Of a stretch of DNA of 64,000 bases, positions 51,901-60,433 are shown one piece after another. Where the stretch lies: NCBI RefSeq assembly GCF_042682745.1, contig NZ_JBHUIO010000002.1, positions 1 to 64,000 of the forward strand, written 5' to 3'. The stretch comes from Tumebacillus_A lipolyticus (GTDB taxonomy: Bacteria > Bacillota > Bacilli > Tumebacillales > Tumebacillaceae). The notes under the pieces were generated by a model that was not told the DNA's origin, did not search any database, and saw only the letters and a list, made by a program, of their open reading frames with translations. The position numbers and the translations under genes are program-made. Position 1 is the first letter of the stretch. Every line of letters starts with the position of its first letter.

Positions 51901-54900
51901 TCGAGCGCGTCCGCCGGTGCAGACACACGAGGGGGCGACGGAGCGCTTCGTGCTCGAAGCGCCGCTGGCAAAACGGCTGCATGACCTGTCGCTGCGCCAC
52001 GGAGTCACCCTGTTCATGACCATGCTCGGCGCTTTCCAAGCGCTGCTCGCCCGCTACAGCGGACAGGAGGATCTTCTGGTCGGCACGCCGATCGCCGGCC
52101 GCCACACGCCGGAGACGGAGGGGATGATCGGCTTCTTTGTCAACACGCTGGTGATGCGCACCGACCTCTCGGGCGATCCGACGTTTGCGGAGCTGCTCGA
52201 ACGCGTCAAAGAGACGGCGCTCGGTGCGTACGAGCATGATGAGGTGCCGTTTGAAACGCTGGTGGAAGAGCTTCAACCGGAGCGAAACAGAAGCGTGTCC
52301 CCGCTGTTCCAGGCGATGTTCGTCCTGCAAAACGCACCGACCGCAGAGCTGCGCTTTGAAGGGCTCAGCGTGGAGCGCATGCACATCGAGACGCACACCG
52401 CAAAATATGATCTGACCTTAGCGCTTGAAGAAGGGGAGGACGGCATCCGCGGGGAGTTTGAATTTAACACGCGGCTGTTCGATCGCGCGACCATCTTGCG
52501 GATGGTCGGTCACTACACGACGCTGTTGCACGCGGTGCTCGCCGAGGAGCGAACTCCGATCTCCACCTTGCAGCTGCTGACCGAAGCGGAGCGGGAGCAA
52601 CTGCTCGTCGAGTGGAACCGAACGGAGCGCGACTATCCTGCTGAACTGTGCATTCATCAGCTTTTTGAAGCGCAGGCGGCCAAGCGACCTGAGCACCCAG
52701 CGGTGATCTATCGCGAGCAGGCGCTGAGCTATGGAGAGCTGAATGCGCGGGCGAATCGACTCGCGCGCAAGCTGCAAGCGGCAGGGGTTGGCCCTGAGAG
52801 CGTCGTCGGGCTGTTGATCGATCGGTCGCCCGAACTGCTCACCGCGATGCTCGCCGTGCTGAAAGCGGGAGGTGCTTACCTGCCGCTCGATCCGGCCTAT
52901 CCAAAAGAGCGCTTGGCCTACATGATTGACGATGCGTCGCCGACGCGGATCGTGACGCGCAGACATCACCTTGCCTCCTTGTCGCCGCTCGACGGAACTT
53001 CGATCATGCTTTTGGATGATCAGGAAAGCGGAAAAGCGCTTGACGAAGCGGATCACCAAAATGCGGTTGCTGATGTACAGCCGAACCATCTGGCCTACAT
53101 CATCTACACGTCAGGCTCGACCGGCCGCCCGAAAGGCGTGATGATCGAGCACAGGGGCGTGGTCAATCTGATCACCGAGCCGCAGCTGTTGTTCGATGCG
53201 GACAGCCGAGTCTTGCAGTTCTTCTCTTGCAATTTTGATGCGTCTGTTCACGAGATCTTCACCTCGCTCTCCGTCGGTGCCACCCTGGTGATGGCACATG
53301 ATGAAGTGCGGATGCCCGGTCAGGAGATGATCGAGTTTCTCCGGCAGCAGCAGGTGACGCATGTCGATCTGCCGCCCTCGGTGCTGACCGCCCTGCCAGA
53401 AGCTGATCTGCCAAAGATTCGGGTGCTGACGACCGGGGGAGAAGCCTGCACGAGCGAGATCTTGACTCGCTGGTCGCAAGGCCGCATCCTGCTCAACCAG
53501 TACGGGCCGACAGAAGCGACCGTCACCGCGACGATGTCGCGCTATGAAAGCGTGACCGACTCGCTACTCCCCGACATCGGGCGACCGCTGCAGAACAAGA
53601 AAGCTTACATCCTCGATCGCAACTTGCAACCTGTGCCGATCGGCGTGCAAGGCGAACTGCACATCGGCGGGGTCGGCATCGCCAGAGGGTATCTGAACAG
53701 ACCCGATCTGACAGCAGAAAAATTTATCAACAATCCGTTCGCAGCGCAGGAGCAAGAGCGCCTGTATAAGACGGGCGATCTGGTGCGCTGGCTCCCGAAT
53801 GGTCGGATCGAGTTTTTAGGCCGTGCGGATGATCAGGTAAAACTGCGCGGATTCCGCATCGAGCTCGGGGAGATCGAAGCGGTGTTGCATGCGCACCCGA
53901 GCATCGCCCAATCGGCGGTGATAGTCGCCGAAAATGAGCGCGGTGACAAAGTTCTCGTCGCCTATCTTTCCTGTAAAGAAGGATGTGCGGTCGATGGGGC
54001 AGAGTTGCGCGCCTATGCGCAAGTAGCGTTGCCTGAGCATATGATCCCCTCGTCGTTTGTGTTTCTGGATGCGCTTCCGCTCAATCGCAACGGCAAGGTG
54101 GATCGCCGCGCCTTGCCGAAGCTGACGGGGGAAGTGGAAGAGCCGACCGGTCGACTGCCCGCATCGGATGCGGAAGTGAAAGTGGCTGCCGTCTTCTGCG
54201 AGGTGCTCAGCCTGCAGCGTGTGAGCGCCGAGGACAACTTTTTTGAGCGCGGGGGTCACTCGCTGTTAGCGACACAGGTGATCACGAGGCTGCAAGCGGC
54301 GTTCGACATGGACATCCCGCTGCGCACCCTGTTCCAAGCGCCGACCGTTGAAGAGCTGGCGAAACGGCTCCAAGCAGAAGCGTCAGCAGGTAGGACATCT
54401 CCTGCCCTTCTGACGGTGTCACGAGATGAGTCGCTGCCGCTCTCCTATGCGCAGCAGCGACTGTGGGTTCTCGAACAGCTTGCTCCGGGCACAGCGCTCT
54501 ACAACATGCCAGGCACGGTGCGCCTGCAAGGTGAGCTAAACCGAGAGGCGCTCAGGCACAGCTTGCAGAAGATCGTCGACCGTCATGAGGCGCTCCGCAC
54601 TTCCTTTGAAACGGTCGACGGCCAAGTGGTGCAGCGAATCGCAGAGCGATCACCTGTGAAACTGACCATCGTCGATGCTCGTCAGGCGACAGAGGAAGCT
54701 GTGTTGCGTCTGCTGCGCGAAGAGATGGAGACGCCTTTCGATCTGACGGTCGGGCCGCTTGTGCGCTTCCGCTTGGTGGAAACTGCAACGGACGATCATC
54801 TGCTGGTGTTGAACATGCACCACATCGTGAGCGACGGCTGGTCGATGGGCATTTTTGTGCGCGAGTTTGCCGCGCTGTATGAAGGGATCGTGACGGGAAG

Positions 54901-57900
54901 CGCAGTCGAGCTGCCCGCGCTTGCGATCCAATATGCCGATTATTCGGTCTGGCAGCGAAACTGGCTGGACAGCGGTGTGCTGGAAGGGCAGCTCACCTAT
55001 TGGAAAGCGACGCTGGACGGGCTGACCGTCTTGCAACTCCCGACCGATCGCCAACGTCCACCTGTACAGTCGCACGCGGGAGCATCCGAACGGTTTGTAC
55101 TGTCGGCAGAGTTGACCGAGCAGCTCCACGCGATCGGTCAACAGCATGATGTCACGCTCTACATGACCTTGCTGGCAGCCTTTCAGACGCTGTTGATGCG
55201 CTATAGCGGGCAAGAGGACATCGCGGTCGGCTCTCCGATCGCCGGACGCAACCAGCTCGCGACAGAAAACTTGATCGGCTTCTTTGTCAACACGCTGGTG
55301 ATGCGCACCGATCTCTCCGGCAGGCCCACCTTTGCCGAGCTGCTCGGGCGCGTCAAAGAGACGGCGCTCTCCGCCTATGCGCATCAGGATGTGCCGTTTG
55401 AACGGCTGGTCGAAGAGCTGCAGCCGGAGCGCGATCTCAGCCGTCCACCGCTCGTGCAGACAGTGTTTGCCCTGCAAAATGCGCCGTTTGCTCGCGCCGA
55501 GCTGCCAGGGATGGTGCTGACGCCCCTTGAGCTCGAAGAAAAGAATGCGAAATTCGATCTGACGCTGTCGATGGAGGAGAGCGACGGACGATTGACCGGA
55601 ATGCTCGAATATGCGACAGACCTTTATGATCGAGCGACGGTGCAGCGCCTGATCGGCCATTTTGAGACGATGTTGCAGGCGATCGCAGCCGATCCGAGCA
55701 TGCAGATCACACAATTGCCGTTGCTCACGCCAGCAGAGGAGCATCTGCTGGTGAACGCTTGGAACGATTCGCGCAATGACTACCCGCGAGATCGCTGCAT
55801 CCATCAGCTGTTTGAAGAGCAAGCGGAGGAAACGCCAGATGCGATCGCCCTCACGTTTGAGGGTGAGCACATGACCTATCATCAGCTCGATCAGCAGGCG
55901 AACCGGCTGGCCCGCCACCTGCAAAAGCAAGGTGTGGCACCGCGAGAGTTGGTCGGCCTGGCCGCCGAGCGCTCCTTTGAGATGATCATCGGCATGCTCG
56001 CGATCTTGAAGGCGGGAGGCGCGCTCGTTGCGCTCGACCCGAACTATCCTGAAGAGCGACTGTCCTACCTGATGCGAGACTCGGGGATTCGGGTGCTCTT
56101 GACCCAGCCGCATCTGGTCGATCGATTGCCTGAGCACGATGTGCAGATCATCATGCTTGCGGAGGAGCGCTTGTTGGCAGACGAGAGCTCGGAGCGGATC
56201 GAGTGCCAGGTGACAGCAGACGACCTGCTGCATGTGATCTACACGTCCGGCTCGACCGGACAGCCAAAAGGGGTCATGGTCACACATCGCGGGCTGGTGC
56301 GTCTGTTCCGCAACAACCCGACGGTCGGCTATCGGCAGGGTGAGGTGGCGATGCAGTTCTCGTCGATCTCCTTTGATGCGGCAGGGATGGAGATCTGGGG
56401 AAGTCTGCTCAACGGGATGCGCCTGGTGCTCTTCCCACCATATCTGCCATCGCTGGCTGAGCTCGGCACCGTGATCCGCGATGAGCAGGTGACGCTTCTC
56501 TTCCTGACCACGGCGCTGTTCCACCAACTGATCGACGAGCGGATCGACGATCTGCATCATGTGAAGCAGTTCATCATCGGTGGTGAAGCGATGTCCGCCC
56601 TGCAGGCGAACAAAGTGGTCGCCCAATTGCCCGACTGCCGACTGACCAACCTGTACGGGCCGGCTGAAGGCTCGATCTACGCGACCGCCTTTCAGGTGCA
56701 CGAGGCGAAACGACCGTTGCAGTCTGTGCCGATCGGCAATGCGGTCGCCTCCGCCGAAGCGTATGTGCTCGATGCGCATCAACAGCTGCTTCCGGTCGGC
56801 GTGCCTGGTGAACTGTACATCGGCGGGGACGGCGTGGCGCTCGGCTATCTCAACCAGCCAGATTTGACTGCAGAGCGCTTCTTGCCACACTTCGATCGCG
56901 CGCGCCAAGCAGAGCGACTCTATCGCACAGGCGATGCGGTGCGCCGCTTGCCAGATGGCAACATCGAGTTTCTCGGACGTCTCGATCATCAGGTGAAGAT
57001 CAGAGGTTTCCGCATCGAGCTCAGCGAGATCGAAAGCGTCATCGGCCAGCATGACAGCGTGTTGGAGCGCATCGTCATCGCTCGCGAGGGCCGGCTGGTC
57101 GCCTATGTGGTGACCGTTCCCGGTACATCATTGACCGGCGCGGAATTGCGCACGGCGCTGAAGAGCAAGCTGCCAGGCTATATGATTCCGTCCGCCTTCG
57201 TGCTCCTCGACGCTCTGCCGCTGACACAAAACGGAAAGGTCGACCGCCGCGCGCTGCCAGAGCCTGACAATTTCTCGTTTGGCGGAACGGAGGAGTACAC
57301 AGCACCGCGAACGGCTACCGAGCGAAAGTTGGCAGCAATCTGGCAAGATGTGTTAAATCTGGAGCAGGTCAGCGTGTTTGACAGCTTCTTTGAGCTCGGA
57401 GGACATTCGCTGCTCGCCACGCAGGCGATTTCGCGAGTGAATGAAGCGTTTCATCTGCAGCTTCCACTGCGCGCTCTGTTCGAAGCGCAGTCGGTCGCCG
57501 CGCTGGCTGAGGCGATCGAATCGATCGCCGACGAGAAGGGAGAAGGCGCTGTGCAGCCAATCGTGCCGATCGACCGCAGCGGCAAGCTGATCTGCTCGTT
57601 CAATCAGGAGCGAGTGTGGATGCTCGATCGCATGGACCCGGGCACGCCCGCCTACAACATCCCGTCGGCGATGCGCTTGACCGGAAAGCTCGATGTGGAC
57701 GCGTTGGAGCGGAGTTTCAACGAGATTGTAAACAGACACGAGTCCTTGCGCACCGCCTTTGGCGAAGAGGAAACGGGTGTGTTTCAGCGGGTGATCCCCT
57801 CGCGCTGGTGGCCCTTTGTGCGCCATGATCTGCGCGAACTTCCTGCCGAGCAGCGCGAAGCGGAGGCCAAGCGCTTGCTCTCGCTGGAGGTGGAGACCAA

Positions 57901-58879
57901 CTTCGACTTGACTGTCGGGCCGATGTTCTCCACCATCCTGATTCAGCTGGGCGAGGAGGATTACATCTGGTCGTTGACGATCCATCACATCATCACCGAC
58001 GGTTGGTCGATGGGGGTCTTTTCGAAGGAGATGTCGGCGCTTTACGAAGCGTTCACCGCAGGGAAAAGCTCGCCGCTGCCCGAGTTGCCCGTTCAGTTTG
58101 CCGACTATTCAGCTTGGCAGCGCAACTGGCTACAAGGTGAGGTGTTAGCGCGCAAACTTGACTATTGGGTTGATCAACTGAAACAGAGCGAAGCACCGCA
58201 GATTCGGACCGACTTCCCGCGTCCGGAGCAGATGAGCAAGCGAGGCAAGACGATCCAGTTCGACCTGTCAGTCGAGCTGACCGAGCGATTGAACGATCTG
58301 AGCGCCCAACTGGGCGTGACGCTTTACATGACGCTGATCAGCGCCTATCACTTGCTGCTCTCACGCCTCAGTGGACAAGACGACATTCTGGTCGGTTCGC
58401 CAGTTGCCAACCGCTATCGAAAAGAGACGGAGGAGATGATCGGGTACTTTATCGGCAACGTTCCGATGCGGGGCGATCTTTCGGGCGATCCGACCGTGAG
58501 CGAGCTGTTCCAACGGGTGCGCACCTCGACGCTCGGAGCGTATGAACATCAGATGGTGCCTCAATACTTGATCAGCAACGCGCTGGAGCGCAAGACCGCC
58601 CTGTACAACGCGCTGTTCATCCTGCAAAACATGCCGATCTCGGAGATCTCGTTGCCAGGTGTCACCAGCTCGATGATCGAGCCTGATATGGATGTGTCCA
58701 AGTTTGATATGACGATCACGATGATCGAGATGGAGGGACGGCTGCAGGGGTACTTGGAGTTTAGCACCGACCTGTTCCTGCTCTCGACGGCGGAGCGATT
58801 GATGGGACAGTATCAAGAGATCCTGCTCGCCTTTGCCGAGGACCCGACACAGCGAATCTCCCAGATTCGCGTGCTGTGA
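45977..58879 (+). CDS. Nonribosomal peptide synthetase, FAAL-ACP-C-A-T-C-A-T-C-A-T-C
   Basis: 4300 residues; ATG at 45977 behind GGGGG. Approximate layout: FAAL 1-560; ACP Ser 631 (LGMDSIAAVE); C1 690-1110 (HHIVSDFWSF); A1 1140-1640; T1 Ser 1705 (LGGHSLLAAQ); C2 1755-2190 (HHIAFDGWS); A2 2210-2710; T2 Ser 2761; C3 2810-3240 (HHIVSDGWSMG); A3 3260-3760; T3 Ser 3810; C4 3860-4300 (HHIITDGWSMG), ending ISQIRVL. There is no epimerase and no thioesterase. Pocket residues by position: A1 D-I-W-E-I-N-A-D-D, A2 D-A-H-D-T-G-Q-V-T, A3 D-A-M-F-I-G-L-I-Y; substrates not assigned. Product: an acylated tripeptide handed to another synthetase or nucleophile by C4. Confidence 0.94.
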   Translation: MTVAELLRQRAAEQGDQIAYLFIREDGTETKVSYRELDQKARQVAAFLQAQDAVGERALLLYPPGIEYITAFFACLYAGVIAVPAYPPRANGNLGRLQAVVQDADAKLALTTSAILASVKSRFREHPELQNLDWLVPAAELDGMENAYRHQQIAGDDLAFLQYTSGSTSLPKGVMLSHRNLLHNLELIENSFGTSPQDRCVIWLPPYHDMGLIGGILQPLFTGYPVTLMAPVDFIQKPFKWLETISRTQASVSGGPNFAYELCLQKITPEQRDALDLSAWEVAFTGAEPIRAETIERFADYFTPCGFRKEAFYPCYGLAEGTLFVSGGQKSEVPVVRSFDRELLKENRAVSDGDQRLVSSGQLRAGGQQVLIVDAQERTCCQDGQVGEIWVSGSSVAKGYWRRPEQTEETFAARLQSGEGPYLRTGDLGFVLDGELYVTGRQKDMVIIRGRNYYPQDVEFAVQSSHPAVKNSNGAAFAVEVGGEERLVVVQEIERAYRKADLEAVVRAVRQQVAAEHELQTHAIVLLKPVSIPKTSSGKVQRHLCRERYLQGTLDAVYLSRLGEADSAEQDVAATRSSDQPASLDRNELLALSKEEARAALIGYLTAQAEKALRLAGGTIDPSLPLSSLGMDSIAAVELQHLVEAEFGVALALSDLLDDLTVSALAANVLSKLTDGTSVEAELNERANSDAVMLSEGQRALWYLQRYAPESAAYNIARAVRLSGRHDADALRHAFEKLVERHPLLRSQIAEQDGEPVFLVQPSERVPFLILDATAWTEGELHTRLQAEADRPFDLEQEFPVRALLFLRSAQQAILLLNAHHIVSDFWSFGVMVKELQTLYAGEELPAPQRSFAEHVREEKAMLGGARGRDLRNYWIEQLQGRTAALNLPTDFSRPAEQTFDGSAVPFRLSAELTERLRRLAQEQKVTLQMVLLAAFQVLLHRYTGQEELVVGTPTTGRNSAKNAGLIGYFVNPVIMRADFAERQSFSAFLQQVRRTVLGALAHQEYPYPLLAQELGKDRDPSDPPLVQVMFTYQKSHLAELGADFSTFALGEGGAQLPFGDLTLEAIELEQRFVQVDLALSIADTADELIGRIEYNAGLFLKETAVRMTAHLTTLLTSIAADGDRPIATLELLTEREKEHLLTEWNDKTAPYPHHLTAMELFDQQVLKTPEDAAVVFQGHRMSYRELGRQADRLAAHLRAKGVVTGLFVGYFGERNLDWAVAVLAIFKAGGIYVPLDPKYPIERLTFMIEDTTPQVMLTYRDLVDKLPPHDSHILCLDEERDGGELVDEERVQGAVTPDDVAYVIFTSGSTGRPKGAQVEHKGMLNHLLAKVDELEMTPADRIAQNSSQCVDISVWQLLTGWMIGAETHILPDEVAFDPARQLDEMEATELTIVETVPSLLRAMIEEVAMREAVPDLSALRWMIPNGEVLPPELCRKWLAFYPQAWLINAYGPTECSDDVTHHFIKEPPGEEVTNVPIGRVIPNMKLYILDAEMQLVPIGVPGELHIGGIGVGPGYLKNEERTAQSFLPDHISGIRGARLYKTGDLVRLRHDGLLEFLGRIDNQVKIRGFRIEIGEIETVIAKHPSVLETVVVARVVKPGDKRLAAYLVVKQEERPTPRELRNFVREKLPEHMVPSAFVLLDAMPLTANGKINRRALPEPDYAQLDVGSYTAPRTPLEQKVAAIWADVLGVERIGVHDHFLLLGGHSLLAAQVVSRTSRSLGVQVPLRTLFEALTVAEFAEKLAGLLDAQGEQRAPIVPIDRSANLPLSSSQQRLWMMEQMNPQSAFYNIPHALRLRGALDRQALLSSLQSIVDRHEVLRTTYREVDGQAVREVSDSFVVALPTLDLSGLAGSAREAEIGRLAEEHGQKHFDLARGPLIACSLLRLAEEEHVLLFNVHHIAFDGWSVSILIEELVAHYEAVVQGAEPVLAQRVLQYADYAAWQKRRLQEPAVTEQLDYWKERLAGELPVLQLPLDRARPPVQTHEGATERFVLEAPLAKRLHDLSLRHGVTLFMTMLGAFQALLARYSGQEDLLVGTPIAGRHTPETEGMIGFFVNTLVMRTDLSGDPTFAELLERVKETALGAYEHDEVPFETLVEELQPERNRSVSPLFQAMFVLQNAPTAELRFEGLSVERMHIETHTAKYDLTLALEEGEDGIRGEFEFNTRLFDRATILRMVGHYTTLLHAVLAEERTPISTLQLLTEAEREQLLVEWNRTERDYPAELCIHQLFEAQAAKRPEHPAVIYREQALSYGELNARANRLARKLQAAGVGPESVVGLLIDRSPELLTAMLAVLKAGGAYLPLDPAYPKERLAYMIDDASPTRIVTRRHHLASLSPLDGTSIMLLDDQESGKALDEADHQNAVADVQPNHLAYIIYTSGSTGRPKGVMIEHRGVVNLITEPQLLFDADSRVLQFFSCNFDASVHEIFTSLSVGATLVMAHDEVRMPGQEMIEFLRQQQVTHVDLPPSVLTALPEADLPKIRVLTTGGEACTSEILTRWSQGRILLNQYGPTEATVTATMSRYESVTDSLLPDIGRPLQNKKAYILDRNLQPVPIGVQGELHIGGVGIARGYLNRPDLTAEKFINNPFAAQEQERLYKTGDLVRWLPNGRIEFLGRADDQVKLRGFRIELGEIEAVLHAHPSIAQSAVIVAENERGDKVLVAYLSCKEGCAVDGAELRAYAQVALPEHMIPSSFVFLDALPLNRNGKVDRRALPKLTGEVEEPTGRLPASDAEVKVAAVFCEVLSLQRVSAEDNFFERGGHSLLATQVITRLQAAFDMDIPLRTLFQAPTVEELAKRLQAEASAGRTSPALLTVSRDESLPLSYAQQRLWVLEQLAPGTALYNMPGTVRLQGELNREALRHSLQKIVDRHEALRTSFETVDGQVVQRIAERSPVKLTIVDARQATEEAVLRLLREEMETPFDLTVGPLVRFRLVETATDDHLLVLNMHHIVSDGWSMGIFVREFAALYEGIVTGSAVELPALAIQYADYSVWQRNWLDSGVLEGQLTYWKATLDGLTVLQLPTDRQRPPVQSHAGASERFVLSAELTEQLHAIGQQHDVTLYMTLLAAFQTLLMRYSGQEDIAVGSPIAGRNQLATENLIGFFVNTLVMRTDLSGRPTFAELLGRVKETALSAYAHQDVPFERLVEELQPERDLSRPPLVQTVFALQNAPFARAELPGMVLTPLELEEKNAKFDLTLSMEESDGRLTGMLEYATDLYDRATVQRLIGHFETMLQAIAADPSMQITQLPLLTPAEEHLLVNAWNDSRNDYPRDRCIHQLFEEQAEETPDAIALTFEGEHMTYHQLDQQANRLARHLQKQGVAPRELVGLAAERSFEMIIGMLAILKAGGALVALDPNYPEERLSYLMRDSGIRVLLTQPHLVDRLPEHDVQIIMLAEERLLADESSERIECQVTADDLLHVIYTSGSTGQPKGVMVTHRGLVRLFRNNPTVGYRQGEVAMQFSSISFDAAGMEIWGSLLNGMRLVLFPPYLPSLAELGTVIRDEQVTLLFLTTALFHQLIDERIDDLHHVKQFIIGGEAMSALQANKVVAQLPDCRLTNLYGPAEGSIYATAFQVHEAKRPLQSVPIGNAVASAEAYVLDAHQQLLPVGVPGELYIGGDGVALGYLNQPDLTAERFLPHFDRARQAERLYRTGDAVRRLPDGNIEFLGRLDHQVKIRGFRIELSEIESVIGQHDSVLERIVIAREGRLVAYVVTVPGTSLTGAELRTALKSKLPGYMIPSAFVLLDALPLTQNGKVDRRALPEPDNFSFGGTEEYTAPRTATERKLAAIWQDVLNLEQVSVFDSFFELGGHSLLATQAISRVNEAFHLQLPLRALFEAQSVAALAEAIESIADEKGEGAVQPIVPIDRSGKLICSFNQERVWMLDRMDPGTPAYNIPSAMRLTGKLDVDALERSFNEIVNRHESLRTAFGEEETGVFQRVIPSRWWPFVRHDLRELPAEQREAEAKRLLSLEVETNFDLTVGPMFSTILIQLGEEDYIWSLTIHHIITDGWSMGVFSKEMSALYEAFTAGKSSPLPELPVQFADYSAWQRNWLQGEVLARKLDYWVDQLKQSEAPQIRTDFPRPEQMSKRGKTIQFDLSVELTERLNDLSAQLGVTLYMTLISAYHLLLSRLSGQDDILVGSPVANRYRKETEEMIGYFIGNVPMRGDLSGDPTVSELFQRVRTSTLGAYEHQMVPQYLISNALERKTALYNALFILQNMPISEISLPGVTSSMIEPDMDVSKFDMTITMIEMEGRLQGYLEFSTDLFLLSTAERLMGQYQEILLAFAEDPTQRISQIRVL

Positions 58880-58966
58880 TCGGAAATAAAGGATCGCTTT
58901 GCGGCGAACCTTAGCGTTCACTTCCAGATCGGGTAACGTTTAACTCGATCAACCTGCCAGAAGCAA

Positions 58967-59006
58967 AAGACCCCCGATCACCATGTTCAGGTGATCGGGG
59001 GTCTTC
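58967..59006 (+). terminator. Strong terminator of the 4300-residue NRPS
   Basis: A perfect 16-bp stem, AAGACCCCCGATCACC with its complement GGTGATCGGGGGTCTT around ATGTTCA. The tail CGCTTTGC is T-poor, and AAAGACC on the left gives T on the minus strand, so it may serve both directions. Confidence 0.8.
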
Positions 59007-59064
59007 GCTTTGCACTCGATTGATTGATCGAAGCGGCTTTCTGCAAGTAAGAACGCTTCAACCA

Positions 59065-59742
59065 TCACCCTTTCAGCATCTTTTGCTGTCGATACCAGGC
59101 TAGAAAGGCGAGAAACGGGATTTTGCTGGCGATCGATTCATATTCCAAAAACCCGCGGCGAAAGAAGATATATCCGAGGAGACTCAGCACCAAGAGCGGG
59201 ATCGCATAGAGGTCAAACTGCCACTTGAGCACCAAGCTGAGCACAATTTCGACCGCTAAGTAAACGCCATAAAAAAAACCGAGGACAGCGAGCGAACGCA
59301 TCATGTTGGCGAGGGCGAGAAAGAGGTCGCGTTTGATCATCTTGTCTTGAACGGGGGAAAAGGCGAGGTTGAACAGGTCGGGGTCGTTTGGCTGTACCGG
59401 CCTTCCGTAGAAGTCGGACAGCGAAGACAAGATCGCTTCATTCAGTTGGGTGGTGAAGCGCAAACTTGACAGGCGGCCTTCTAACCGGCCTCTTCTGCGC
59501 CGCTTGCGACGCCCGATCTGCAACAACCAGCTCGTCGTCGGCTCGCTTTCGATCGTCCGTGCGATCTGGGCGAGCAGCTGTCCTGCGAGATAGCCGATCA
59601 CAAGCAAAAGCGCGAGCGTGCCGAACTGCATGCCGTCATTCCAGATCGGAAGTCCAGGCGCTTCTCGCTTCACGATTCCCAGCAACAGAACACCGGGGAA
59701 GAGAACTGCAATAAAATCATAGACTTGCAGCGGCAAATTCAA
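59065..59742 (-). CDS. Membrane protein of unknown function, downstream gene of a two-gene operon
   Basis: 225 residues with about four transmembrane segments: FIAVLFPGVLLLGIV near 10-25, FGTLALLLVIGYLAGQLLAQI near 40-62, MMRSLAVLGFFYGVYLAVEIVLSLVL near 145-170, YAIPLLVLSLLGYIFF near 178-193. Between helices 2 and 3 is a very basic cytoplasmic stretch RRKRRRRGRLEGR and a hydrophilic domain of about 65 residues. No family recognised with certainty. GGAGG-type site (GGAGGTATTGGC) upstream. It begins 12 bp after the gene at 59755-60183, so the two are co-expressed. It lies between two NRPS genes but on the opposite strand. Confidence 0.7.
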   Translation of the reverse strand: MNLPLQVYDFIAVLFPGVLLLGIVKREAPGLPIWNDGMQFGTLALLLVIGYLAGQLLAQIARTIESEPTTSWLLQIGRRKRRRRGRLEGRLSSLRFTTQLNEAILSSLSDFYGRPVQPNDPDLFNLAFSPVQDKMIKRDLFLALANMMRSLAVLGFFYGVYLAVEIVLSLVLKWQFDLYAIPLLVLSLLGYIFFRRGFLEYESIASKIPFLAFLAWYRQQKMLKG

Positions 59743-59754
59743 GCCAATACCTCC

Positions 59755-60183
59755 TTACTCCTCCTCTTGCAAATCTGCCGACGCGGACGGCTCTTCAAAT
59801 TCCGGTTCCCAGAACGTGTATCGGCCGCTCGAACCGGCCACCAAGAAAAACCCGTCCGGTCGCGTCAGCAACCAGCTCTCCGTCTCTGCGCTCGAACAGA
59901 TCGCATCCAGGTAGAGCTCTCCGTCAAATTCCACCTGCAGATCGGACGGAAAATCGGTGTGAATCAGGCGGGTGATCATTCTCCCCACCAAGTCTTGCCG
60001 CAATCGCACAAGCGCTTGCTGATCCAGCTTGCCATACCTCATGTATTCGCGGTTCCGCACTCTCCAAAAACATTCCACATGGAGGGTGCCAAAATTGAAT
60101 TTAAGCGAGGGCGTTGAGTTGTCGATCTCCACATCTTTCACGACTTGACCGAGAAAACGTGAAAAGTCAATTGTACTGTTCAT
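59755..60183 (-). CDS. Soluble protein of unknown function, first gene of the two-gene operon
   Basis: 142 residues from the ATG at 60183 (MNSTIDFSRFLGQVV), chosen by AGAAGG upstream; the frame extends to 60237 without a ribosome site. Pattern: LKFNFGTLHVECFWRVRNRE, a D-L-Q-V-E-F-D-G-E-L-Y-L-D strand pair, AETESWLLTRPDGFFLVAGSSG and an acidic tail (EEPSASADLQEEE). This recalls small beta-barrel DUF6188/immunity-like proteins, but I am not sure. Operon with the membrane protein suggests a functional pair. Confidence 0.65.
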   Translation of the reverse strand: MNSTIDFSRFLGQVVKDVEIDNSTPSLKFNFGTLHVECFWRVRNREYMRYGKLDQQALVRLRQDLVGRMITRLIHTDFPSDLQVEFDGELYLDAICSSAETESWLLTRPDGFFLVAGSSGRYTFWEPEFEEPSASADLQEEE

Positions 60184-60433
60184 GCAAAATACCTTCTTTT
60201 GGAATAGATTCTCTTCATATCTTAACACTTTTCTCACAATGAGAACAGAGGTGAATGCGAAAGCACCGCCGTTTCAACTTTGCGGCAGGAGGGCCGTTTC
60301 GCAGAGCAAGTGAAAGCACGCGCAGGAGAGACGGAGGAAACGATCAGGCAAAGCAGGAGCTTCCTTGCCACAGATTGCCGGCCTTTTGCATTCTTCCATT
60401 TTTTATTGTAGCGTAGAACGTGGAGGAGAAGAT

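Noticed and set aside
54650..57052. Minus-strand open frame of 800 codons opposite the NRPS
   Set aside because: It is the shadow of the GC-rich synthetase frame. The product is an Arg/His/Gln-rich string with no domain, and the opposite strand has unmistakable A and C domain motifs throughout.
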